DNA of 64,000 nucleotides from Niastella soli (GTDB lineage Bacteria > Bacteroidota > Bacteroidia > Chitinophagales > Chitinophagaceae): NCBI RefSeq assembly GCF_017742245.1, contig NZ_JAGHKO010000011.1:1-64000 (forward strand). The letters are read 5' to 3'. This document shows, piece by piece, positions 8,204 through 15,480 of the stretch (within the stretch, counting starts at the first letter, position 1; every line of letters begins with the position of its first letter). The position numbers and the translations under genes were made by a program. Under the pieces are notes generated by a model. It saw nothing but the letters and a program-made list of their open reading frames with translations, had not been told where the DNA came from and did no database searches.

Positions 8204-10789
8204 ATGGAAAGATTTTTTAAAAACATATCGGCGTCCATTCTGATAGTGGTGGCGGGAGTTCTGCCAGATTCAGGCTTTGGGCAGGGACAGCCAAAAGCAG
8301 GTACAGTGAAGGTGCCGGCAAATGCTGATTATGACAAGGCAGGTCATCTGAAACGAGTCATGTTGGGGGAACATTATCGGAAAGAGTGGGCATGCGCGAT
8401 TGATTTTCCAGTGCTCAATTTGGATGTAGAAGCCGGAGGACTTACAGCTGAGAAATTGGGAGGGGGGCATCAAACAAAATCGCTGAGATTAAAGGGAGCT
8501 GACGGAAAAGAATTTGTTTTGCGATCAGTAAACAAAGATCCCTCAAAAGCACTCCCAATTGAATTGGTAGGAACGCTCGCAAATACTTTATTGCAGGACC
8601 AGATCTCGTCATCAAATCCATTTGCACCACTGGTAGTAGCTCAACTTGCGGAAAGTGCAGGTATATTCCATACAAACCCCAGGTTAGTGTACGTTCCTGC
8701 TTCAGCACGGCTTGGTGAATTTGAAAAAGATTTCGCTAATACTATTTGCCTGTTTGAAGAAATCCCTTCCGGCGATAAGGCAGATCCCAACTTTGGCTAC
8801 TCTGCTAAAATTGTGAACTCCGAGCGGCTTTTTAAAATATTGACTGCTGACCCGGATCATCGCGTGGACCAATTTGCTTTTCTGAAAGCAAGATTATTCG
8901 ATATGTGGATCGGCGATTGGGACCGCCACGAAGACCAATGGCTGTGGGCAGCATTCAAAAATGACGGTCTGACTTTTTATAAACCGATCCCCAGAGATCG
9001 CGACCAGGCCTTTGCGAAATTAGATGGAGTTATTCCTACCATAGCTACTAGAAAATGGGCAGTACGTCAATCACAGCATTTTGACTATACCGTCCGGGAC
9101 TTAAATGGATTGAATATGTCGGGATATTATCTTGACAAAAATTTTACGAATCAGCTGACACTAAATGAATGGCTTGAAACGGCAGCAGACCTTCAAAAAA
9201 GGTTGACTGACGAAGCAATCGAAAGCGCAGTCAAAGCAATGCCCGGCAAAATATTTACGATATCGGGTCCCTCGATCATTTCAAAGCTAAAAAAGCGGAG
9301 AGACGATTTAAAGAGGTATGCAACTCAGTATTATAAATTCCTTGCCGAAGAAGTATATGTTACCGGCACCGAGGAAAAAGAAATCTTTGAAGTCAGAAGA
9401 TTGAATAGTGATTCCACGCTGGTTACTGTGTACAAACAAAAGGAAAACGGGGCACAGGAAATCATTTTTGAAAGAGTGTTTCTGAGAGAGGAGACACATG
9501 AATTGAGGTTATATGGATTGGGTGGAAATGATGAGTTCAGGTTGAATGGTGATGTAAGAAAAGGAACGCTTGTGCGAATCATTGGAGGCAGGGGGAGCGA
9601 CCATGTCGTGGACAGTTCTTCCGTAAATGGATGGAGCAGGAAAACAAAAATATATGATAATGAAATTGACAATGACAATACTTTCAAAAAATCAAAGGAA
9701 AGCCGGCAATATATCAGTGATGATACTTTGAAGAACGATTTTCAACGCGGGGCATTTCGCTATGACTGGCTTGGCTTGAAGCTGAGTCCGGGGTACAATC
9801 CTGATGATGGTGTTTACCTGGGTGGTGGAATTATTTTCAAGAAACAAAAATTTGGAAAGGCTCCCTATGGATCAATGCAATCCATTTGGGGCAATTATGC
9901 CGTTGCTACCGGCGCGTACAATTTCTGGTACCAGGGAATTTTCAAAGAGGCAGTTGGTAAATGGGATTTGAACGTGGACGCAAAGCTAAATGCACCGAAT
10001 TATATTCGTAATTATTATGGAATGGGAAATGAAACCGAAAATGTTGCTGACAGGAGCTTTTACCGGGTGCGATCAAATGATCTTGCTATTATGCCGTCAC
10101 TCCAAAAACAATTCGGGAAGCACCACAGCATTGAATTTGGAACAGGCTATCAATCAATAAAGCTCAAAGAAGACGCGAGCAGGTTAGTCTCCCGGTTATA
10201 CGCTAAACTTGATTCAACTGACTTTGAAAGAAAATATTATGGTATAGTGCATGTTGGTTATCAATTCAGCACGCTTGACGCAGGGTATTATCATAGAAAA
10301 GGAATAAGCATAAAAGCAGGGGCTAAGTATACAAGAAACATTGAGGACTCAAAAGACTTCATGCAATTATATTCGGAATCCACTGTCTTTTTTTCAACAG
10401 GTGCGTGGACTGCAGCATTGAGAGGCGGAGTGGCAACCAATATTGGAAATAATTACGCATTCTACCAGGCTAATACTGTAGGAGGCTCTTCCAATTTGCG
10501 CGGTTACAGAAGGGATAGGTTCTCGGGAAAGACAAGTGTATTTAATAATACCGAAGTGCGATACAAGATCGGTAACTATAATGGTTACATTTTTCGTGGA
10601 GAGTTTGGATTGCTAACCTTCTTTGACAATGGTCGCGTTTGGACGCCGGACGAAAAATCGACTACCTGGCATTGCGGTTACGGCGGAGGCTTCTGGGCGC
10701 TTGTCTATAACCGTTTGCCGATGACTGTGACATATGGAACATCTAAAGAAAACAATTTGTTGACTGTGAAGGCGGGATTTTTGTTTTAA
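8204..10789 (+). CDS. Outer-membrane protein: kinase-like domain plus Omp85-type barrel
   Basis: 861 aa with a signal peptide (to about SGFGQ). The region 80-330 resembles a HipA/PI3K-like kinase fold: a Lys-containing strand (GKEFVLRSVNKD), then IGDWDRHEDQW (catalytic-loop-like) and PIPRDRDQAF (DFG-like position). The end (about 560-861) is an Omp85/BamA-TamA type barrel with SNLRGYRRDRFSGK and a closing FLF. As I recall, related Bacteroidota proteins often carry an extra N-terminal metallophosphoesterase, which is absent here. A periplasmic kinase-fold domain attached to a barrel is unusual. Whether it phosphorylates anything is unknown. It is probably co-transcribed with the HD-PycTM gene. 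Confidence 0.75.
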   Translation: MERFFKNISASILIVVAGVLPDSGFGQGQPKAGTVKVPANADYDKAGHLKRVMLGEHYRKEWACAIDFPVLNLDVEAGGLTAEKLGGGHQTKSLRLKGADGKEFVLRSVNKDPSKALPIELVGTLANTLLQDQISSSNPFAPLVVAQLAESAGIFHTNPRLVYVPASARLGEFEKDFANTICLFEEIPSGDKADPNFGYSAKIVNSERLFKILTADPDHRVDQFAFLKARLFDMWIGDWDRHEDQWLWAAFKNDGLTFYKPIPRDRDQAFAKLDGVIPTIATRKWAVRQSQHFDYTVRDLNGLNMSGYYLDKNFTNQLTLNEWLETAADLQKRLTDEAIESAVKAMPGKIFTISGPSIISKLKKRRDDLKRYATQYYKFLAEEVYVTGTEEKEIFEVRRLNSDSTLVTVYKQKENGAQEIIFERVFLREETHELRLYGLGGNDEFRLNGDVRKGTLVRIIGGRGSDHVVDSSSVNGWSRKTKIYDNEIDNDNTFKKSKESRQYISDDTLKNDFQRGAFRYDWLGLKLSPGYNPDDGVYLGGGIIFKKQKFGKAPYGSMQSIWGNYAVATGAYNFWYQGIFKEAVGKWDLNVDAKLNAPNYIRNYYGMGNETENVADRSFYRVRSNDLAIMPSLQKQFGKHHSIEFGTGYQSIKLKEDASRLVSRLYAKLDSTDFERKYYGIVHVGYQFSTLDAGYYHRKGISIKAGAKYTRNIEDSKDFMQLYSESTVFFSTGAWTAALRGGVATNIGNNYAFYQANTVGGSSNLRGYRRDRFSGKTSVFNNTEVRYKIGNYNGYIFRGEFGLLTFFDNGRVWTPDEKSTTWHCGYGGGFWALVYNRLPMTVTYGTSKENNLLTVKAGFLF

Positions 10790-10810
10790 TTCAAGTTCAC
10801 AAAAAACACA

Positions 10811-10870
10811 TTCAGACATTCAATGAATACATACATGCATATTCTGGTAGATTCTCTTTAGTGAACTTTG
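10811..10870 (+). promoter_or_regulatory. Shared-architecture promoter, site 6 (weak half-site)
   Basis: CAGACATT (ACAT at 10816-10819) is followed 21 bp later by GCAT (10837-10840), one base off. AACTTTGTGTTATC has TTTG at 10867-10870, again 30 bp on, and matches site 5 over this box. It would drive the transketolase relic and transaldolase. Confidence 0.5.
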
Positions 10871-10886
10871 TGTTATCAACCTTTGG

Positions 10887-10994
10887 AACGGGTTTTTGCG
10901 GTTTAATCCAGGTGATCCCTATTGGCCTAATCGTGATCGCTTTATTCTTTCAGCCGGTTATGGCTCTGCCTTGATATATAGTTTATTACGATGA
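10887..10994 (+). pseudogene. tkt: Transketolase N-terminal fragment
   Basis: One frame reads [18 protein letters not shown], then [15 protein letters not shown], then stop. This matches the N-terminal transketolase block ([31 protein letters not shown]). About 30 codons remain of a ~670-residue gene. Directly after it another frame reads [21 protein letters not shown]-stop, which I cannot place. It sits immediately upstream of transaldolase, where a transketolase gene is expected in a pentose-phosphate operon. Confidence 0.75.
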
Positions 10995-11082
10995 AAATGA
11001 TCCAACGTTGCATGAGGCAGCAACCGATGATGTGCATTTCCTGCAGGGAGCATAAAAAATTATTACTTAGAAAATAAATGGT

Positions 11083-12207
11083 ATGAAAAATTCAGTTGCA
11101 AGAATTTCCGATTTCGGACAGAGTATTTGGCTTGATTATATAAGAAGAAAGTTCATTTCATCGGGTGAGTTGAAGAAGCTGATTGATGAAGACGGGCTGA
11201 AAGGAGTAACCTCCAATCCGGCTATTTTTGAAGAAGCCATTGTAAAGAGCAATGATTACAATGAAACACTGGTAACAATGGCGAAGTTAGGTATTTCAGC
11301 AAACGATATCTTTTGGTCTATTGCTATTGAAGATGTGCAAAATGCTGCCAGATTATTTACGGAAGTATATAAGAAATCAAACGGACTGGATGGTTATGTA
11401 AGTCTTGAAGTATCGCCGGACCTGGCTTTAAATACGGAAGGAACTATTGCGGAAGCACATTCCTTATGGAAAGTGGTTGGCCGCAAGAATGTAATGATTA
11501 AAGTGCCGGGCACGAACCAGGGATTGCCGGCTATAGAACAACTCATCAGCGAGGGTATCAATGTAAATGTTACGTTGTTGTTTGGTTTGGACAGATACCG
11601 GGAAGTTACTGAAGCTTACGTCGATGGTTTGGAAAAACGAGCCCGAAATGGAGAATCAGTACACGATGTAACATCGGTAGCCAGTTTCTTTCTCAGCCGC
11701 ATTGACACCTTGATAGATCCGATGCTGGAAGAGTTAGCGAAAAATAATGATGAAAAACGTGAATTGACGGGCAAACTTGTAGGAAAAGTAGCCGTCGCCT
11801 GTGCCAGGGAAGCTTATCAGATTTATAAAAATGTTTTTGGCAGCGAACGTTTTAAACGACTGGAAGCAAAGGGTGCAAAACCGCAACGGCTTTTATGGGC
11901 CAGTACTGGCACGAAAAACAAAGCTTACAGGGATGTGATGTATGTGGAAGAATTAATAGGCTTCAATACCGTAAATACCGTTCCAATACAAACATTAGAC
12001 GCTTATCGTGACCACGGGAAGCCGGCTGCACGGTTAGAACAAAATATTGAAGAATCGAAACTCGTACTTCAGGAGCTTAAAGAGCTCGGTATCGATTTAA
12101 AATTGGTAAGTGAAAAATTAGAAGATGAGGGTATTCAGAAGTTCGTTCAGTCATTTGAACATTTACTGCAGGTGATTGATCAAAAACGCCTGGAAGTAGT
12201 GTCATGA
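11083..12207 (+). CDS. tal: Transaldolase
   Basis: 374 aa. The transaldolase start block is clear (GQSIWLDYIRR, GVTSNPAIFEEAI). The Schiff-base Lys lies in the conserved strand VMIKVPGTNQGLPAIEQLI, followed by NVNVTLLF and LLWASTGTKN. It transfers a dihydroxyacetone unit between sedoheptulose-7-phosphate and glyceraldehyde-3-phosphate in the non-oxidative pentose-phosphate pathway. The length fits the ~370-residue bacterial type, and all blocks look intact. Neighbouring pathway genes survive only as relics, so the intact tal is likely the last working member of a former operon downstream of promoter site 6. Confidence 0.95.
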   Translation: MKNSVARISDFGQSIWLDYIRRKFISSGELKKLIDEDGLKGVTSNPAIFEEAIVKSNDYNETLVTMAKLGISANDIFWSIAIEDVQNAARLFTEVYKKSNGLDGYVSLEVSPDLALNTEGTIAEAHSLWKVVGRKNVMIKVPGTNQGLPAIEQLISEGINVNVTLLFGLDRYREVTEAYVDGLEKRARNGESVHDVTSVASFFLSRIDTLIDPMLEELAKNNDEKRELTGKLVGKVAVACAREAYQIYKNVFGSERFKRLEAKGAKPQRLLWASTGTKNKAYRDVMYVEELIGFNTVNTVPIQTLDAYRDHGKPAARLEQNIEESKLVLQELKELGIDLKLVSEKLEDEGIQKFVQSFEHLLQVIDQKRLEVVS

Positions 12208-12238
12208 AACAACGATGAATTCGATAAAATAAAAAAAT

Positions 12239-12361
12239 ATGGACGCAAAAGGACAATACGAATTTGGAATAGTAGGCCTCGGGGTTATGGGTCGAAGCTT
12301 GCCAATTATCAAAAATAAGGGTGCTGTTTTTAAACTACAGAATTTTGCGAGCAGAGAATAG
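12239..12361 (+). pseudogene. gnd: 6-phosphogluconate dehydrogenase N-terminal fragment
   Basis: The frame from ATG 12239 reads YEFGIVGLGVMGRSL, the NADP-binding start (GxGxMG) of 6-phosphogluconate dehydrogenase. It then loses similarity (PIIKNKGAVFKLQ) and stops after 40 codons of an expected ~480. It lies 31 nt after tal. From 12362 to 12538 no further gene is readable. Confidence 0.75.
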
Positions 12362-12538
12362 AGGGAATACGGCGATAATAATACCTGTGGAAGCCAGTAA
12401 ACCAAAGCGGGAATGAAGTGCTAACAGAAGTAAAAAAGGATGAAACTTATGACAGAAGGACAGGAATAATTACCACTTCTTCCTGCTTTTTTAAATCACT
12501 TTAATTCAAATTCTTCGAAAAAGATATTATTCAAAAAA

Positions 12539-13057
12539 ATGAAAAAGATAATTATCAGCTTATTTACTATTCTTTTTGTGACTGGTTTTGCATATAGTCA
12601 ACAAGACAATACAGATATCGATATAGTACAATCAGTATTTGGCAGAAGTAAAAGAATAATCATAGATCAAAATATGCAATTGAATGAAAATCAAAAAAAA
12701 TCTTTCTGGTGCATATATGACCAATACGAAGAAAAGAGGAAGACTATAGAGAAGGAAGGCTTTATGCTATTGAAGGAGTATGCGGGCAATTATCAAACTC
12801 TGGATGGAACTAAAGCCCACAAGCTGATCGTGAATTTCATGAAGAGTATGGATGGATATAACACGCTCCATGAAGTTTATTTCAGAAAAATGGAAAAAGT
12901 AATAGGAGGTTTAAAGGCTGCTACATTTATTCAGTTGGAAACCTACATCCAAACAGCGGTTCAGGCAAATCTGCAGAGCCAGGTTCCGGTGGTAGGAGAA
13001 TTGGAACGGTTAGACAGGCAAAATACAGAACGAGAAACCGGGACACTAAAACAATAA
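12539..13057 (+). CDS. Secreted hypothetical protein (172 aa)
   Basis: Signal peptide MKKIIISLFTILFVTGFAYSQ, then a mainly helical, Lys/Glu/Gln-rich periplasmic protein of about 150 residues (LNENQKKSFWCIYDQYEEKRKTIEKEG). The pattern recalls Spy/CpxP-like helical periplasmic proteins (a loose LTxxQ-like LNENQ), but I cannot assign a family. It follows the degraded pentose-phosphate operon and precedes a strong terminator at 13196-13230. Confidence 0.75.
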   Translation: MKKIIISLFTILFVTGFAYSQQDNTDIDIVQSVFGRSKRIIIDQNMQLNENQKKSFWCIYDQYEEKRKTIEKEGFMLLKEYAGNYQTLDGTKAHKLIVNFMKSMDGYNTLHEVYFRKMEKVIGGLKAATFIQLETYIQTAVQANLQSQVPVVGELERLDRQNTERETGTLKQ

Positions 13058-13195
13058 AAAAAATAAAAAAGGTTAGGGTTTCCGAATAGGATTTGAAGTT
13101 GATTGAGCAACCAAAAAAGGTAGATATGAGGCCGTCAGCAACACAAATCGTTCTCTTTGCACGATGTTCAATTAATTGAGAAAACTCTTTACAAG

Positions 13196-13230
13196 AAAGC
13201 CTGCAAAATAAATTATTTGCAGGCTTTTTA
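13196..13230 (+). terminator. Strong terminator hairpin
   Basis: AAAGCCTGCAAA and TTTGCAGGCTTT form a near-perfect stem followed by T-rich sequence. It is nearly symmetric and may act in both directions. A 17-codon frame starting MRPSATQ (13126-13179) lies just before it and is too short to judge. Nothing else is seen from 13058. Confidence 0.8.
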
Positions 13231-13250
13231 TCTTTTAGGGCTTTAAAACT

Positions 13251-13312
13251 ACTTTTAGACATACAATTTATACCTCCAAACATTCTTTTTCTATTTAGGC
13301 CATAAAACTTTG
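13251..13312 (+). promoter_or_regulatory. Shared-architecture promoter, site 3 (heads a decayed locus)
   Basis: TTTTAGACAT (ACAT at 13259-13262) and CCAAACATTC (ACAT at 13280-13283) are 21 bp apart. AAAACTTTGC has TTTG at 13309-13312, 29 bp on. Its flank (ACTTTGCTGCTTCAAATGCAA) resembles site 1, and it runs straight into the AraC relic. Confidence 0.55.
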
Positions 13313-13329
13313 CTGCTTCAAATGCAAGA

Positions 13330-13433
13330 AGCCAGGTGGTGGAAACATGTACTTCAGCGACCAGTTCTTCTTCAGTAAGTATTTTAAACGTCATGCTCGA
13401 ATTTCACCTGCCGAATGCCGAAGATTATTGTAA
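13330..13433 (+). pseudogene. Duplicate fragment of the araC 3' end
   Basis: From 13347, TTCAGCGACCAGTTCTTCTT and onward follows the end of the AraC gene (6031-6109) with a few substitutions. It would encode FSDQFFFSKYFKRHARISPAECRRLL-stop in pieces, but a one-base deletion near 13345 breaks the upstream frame. It lies between promoter sites 3 and 4 just as the intact gene lies between sites 1 and 2, so it is a copy of the whole locus with about 1.15 kb lost. Confidence 0.85.
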
Positions 13434-13490
13434 TACAAACGCATAGCCCTAAATTCAGTACTATTTATTCGTCTTTCGCAACTACGTTAA

Positions 13491-13550
13491 TTTAGACATA
13501 TACTCCCCACCTTCCAACATTTTCCAGGCCATTACTTACCTGCAACTTTG
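13491..13550 (+). promoter_or_regulatory. Shared-architecture promoter, site 4
   Basis: TTTAGACATATA (ACAT at 13496-13499) and CCAACATTTT (ACAT at 13517-13520) are 21 bp apart. CAACTTTGTGAT has TTTG at 13547-13550, 30 bp on. It is nearly identical to site 2. It lies 17 nt before the SDR-like gene, and the RND operon follows, so it may control efflux. Confidence 0.65.
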
Positions 13551-13567
13551 TGATACAAATATTACAT

Positions 13568-14317
13568 ATGGTAAGAAACAATAAGAAAGGAAGTAATGTA
13601 GCTATAATAGGAATCGGTGAAACCAATATGAGTTATGGCGTTGTGGCCAGCCTGTTACAACAAGACGCTACTGTTGTAGTGCCGGTACAAAGTTCACATC
13701 ATCTGAATATGCTGGATCGTTATCTGAAAGGCTACAATAAAGGCAAGATTGTAACTATTCTTACAGATTTACCCGACTATGACAAAACTATTGAACTTGT
13801 AGAGATGGTGATTGAAGAATATGGTCCGATCAATATCATAATATCCCCATTTAATTATGCGTCCGTGAATGCTGATTTTTCCCATATCAGTATTATTCAG
13901 TGGCAGCGGGCGGTAGAAGAAAATCTCGCAGTGTACTTCATTTTCTGTCGTGCTGCTATTGATGCAATGAAGAAATGCGGTCGGGGCATGTTTGTAGCCA
14001 TCGTCAATATGGAAGGTCTTGGAAGTAAATCAGACAACAGGATGACCGAGATGCTGGTGGCTGGACAAATGAAGATGGCCCGCAGCTTTTTTGAAGAAGT
14101 AAAAAATACCGGCGTAAAATTTTATCATTTATTTATTAATAACCTGAATATCGATCCGGAGCAGCAAGAACCTGGCAGTAAAATCATCACTCCGGAGATG
14201 ATTGCGCAGTACATTCTCCATATCCATAAAGAGGATGATCATTCTTTAACCAGCCCCTTTCTTTTTCTCATGGGTAAACCTGATCCAAATATAGATCAGT
14301 TTTTCAAAAATAATTAG
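13568..14317 (+). CDS. SDR-fold protein with degenerate catalytic residues
   Basis: 249 aa from the ATG at 13568. A GTG at 13550 is unlikely as start because it lies inside the promoter box. The Rossmann layout of short-chain dehydrogenases is visible (VAIIGIGETNMSYGVVASLL; IVTILTDLPDYDKTIELVE; INIIISPFNYAS). However, the Gly-rich motif is atypical, the NAG-type motif is replaced by PFN, and where YxxxK is expected the sequence is MLVAGQMKMARS without Tyr/Lys. It may be a binding or regulatory relative rather than an active dehydrogenase (inference). It lies 81 nt upstream of the RND operon. Confidence 0.65.
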   Translation: MVRNNKKGSNVAIIGIGETNMSYGVVASLLQQDATVVVPVQSSHHLNMLDRYLKGYNKGKIVTILTDLPDYDKTIELVEMVIEEYGPINIIISPFNYASVNADFSHISIIQWQRAVEENLAVYFIFCRAAIDAMKKCGRGMFVAIVNMEGLGSKSDNRMTEMLVAGQMKMARSFFEEVKNTGVKFYHLFINNLNIDPEQQEPGSKIITPEMIAQYILHIHKEDDHSLTSPFLFLMGKPDPNIDQFFKNN

Positions 14318-14398
14318 ACAGGTGGGGCTTCTGTTGTCATTGGGCCTTCACATCTGTGGTAACTCTTTATCTCGCAAAATAAAATAAACCAATCAATC

Positions 14399-15427
14399 AT
14401 GAATTTACTTAACAAAACTCTATTTGCTATAACCATACCAGTATGGGTTTCCTGCGGTCACCAGAAAATAGAGGCCATCAAATCGGCTCCCATTACAAAA
14501 GTTGCCGTGCAGGAAATTACTGCCGAAAACCGCCCTGAAGTATTGCATTATTCCGGCACCATTGAAGCCGATAATAGCCAGTCGCTCACCTTTTCCGTGA
14601 TGGGAAGGGTAATAGCTGTGCATGTTCTGGAAGGGCAGCAGGTTCACCAGGGACAATTACTGGCATCCATTGAAACGCAGGACTATGCCAACGCCCTTCA
14701 AATTGCAAAAGCTGCCGAAGTACAGGCAACTGATAATTTCACCAGGTTACAGGTGCTATATACTAAGGGAAGTTTGCCTGAAAGGGATTATATAGCGGCC
14801 AGGTCAGCACTCATGCAGGCACAGGCCAATACTAATGTCGCCAGTAAAAAGCTGGCCGATACAAAACTGTATGCGCCTTTTTCCGGTATTATTTCAGCAA
14901 AGCTGATTGATAGAGGGGCCTCTGTGGCGCCAGGTATCCCGGCTTTCACTATCTTAAAAACTGATCAGGTATATGCTAAAGCTCCCATAACAGAAAGCGA
15001 TATCAGTAAACTTACTATTGGTAAAGAGGTAACGGTGATCATTCCTGTGCTGAGTGACAGTGTCAAAGGTAAAATCACCATCATCAATCCACAGGCTGAT
15101 AATACGTCCAGAACCTATAATGTAAAAGTAAGACTGAATAACAGCAGCAAAAAACTTATGCCGGGTATGATCACTGAGATGTTTGTTTACACCGGCAGCA
15201 AACAGCAGGATATTGTAATACCTGCCGCTTCTATAGTCCGGGATGCCGATAATCTTACTTATGTATATGTGGTCTCCCCGCAGCGTAAGGCCATTCGCCG
15301 GCGCATCACGCCTTCCAGTGTTACAGCCAGTAATGAAGTGGTCGTACAGGCAGGGTTACAGCAAGGCGACAAGCTCATTGTAGATGGTCAAACCCGCCTT
15401 GAAGATGGCAGCAGCATTCAATTCTAA
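14399..15427 (+). CDS. RND efflux periplasmic adaptor lipoprotein
   Basis: 342 aa. The signal peptide ends in a lipobox-like VWVSC (Cys19). Membrane-fusion-protein layout: first beta/lipoyl half (about 50-95, HVLEGQQVHQGQLLASIE), a short coiled-coil hairpin (about 95-150), the second lipoyl half (YAPFSGIISAKLIDRGASV), then beta-barrel and membrane-proximal domains. It bridges the inner-membrane pump encoded next (53-nt gap) and the TolC-type channel. The substrate cannot be told from sequence. Confidence 0.93.
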   Translation: MNLLNKTLFAITIPVWVSCGHQKIEAIKSAPITKVAVQEITAENRPEVLHYSGTIEADNSQSLTFSVMGRVIAVHVLEGQQVHQGQLLASIETQDYANALQIAKAAEVQATDNFTRLQVLYTKGSLPERDYIAARSALMQAQANTNVASKKLADTKLYAPFSGIISAKLIDRGASVAPGIPAFTILKTDQVYAKAPITESDISKLTIGKEVTVIIPVLSDSVKGKITIINPQADNTSRTYNVKVRLNNSSKKLMPGMITEMFVYTGSKQQDIVIPAASIVRDADNLTYVYVVSPQRKAIRRRITPSSVTASNEVVVQAGLQQGDKLIVDGQTRLEDGSSIQF

Positions 15428-15480
15428 ATTATCAGGCTAATCTATAGTCATTTCTGAAAATATTAAATCGTTCAAATCAA

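Noticed and set aside
12927-13394. 155-codon minus-strand frame.
   Set aside because: It runs through the terminator, promoter site 3 and the AraC relic on the opposite strand, so it is a shadow.
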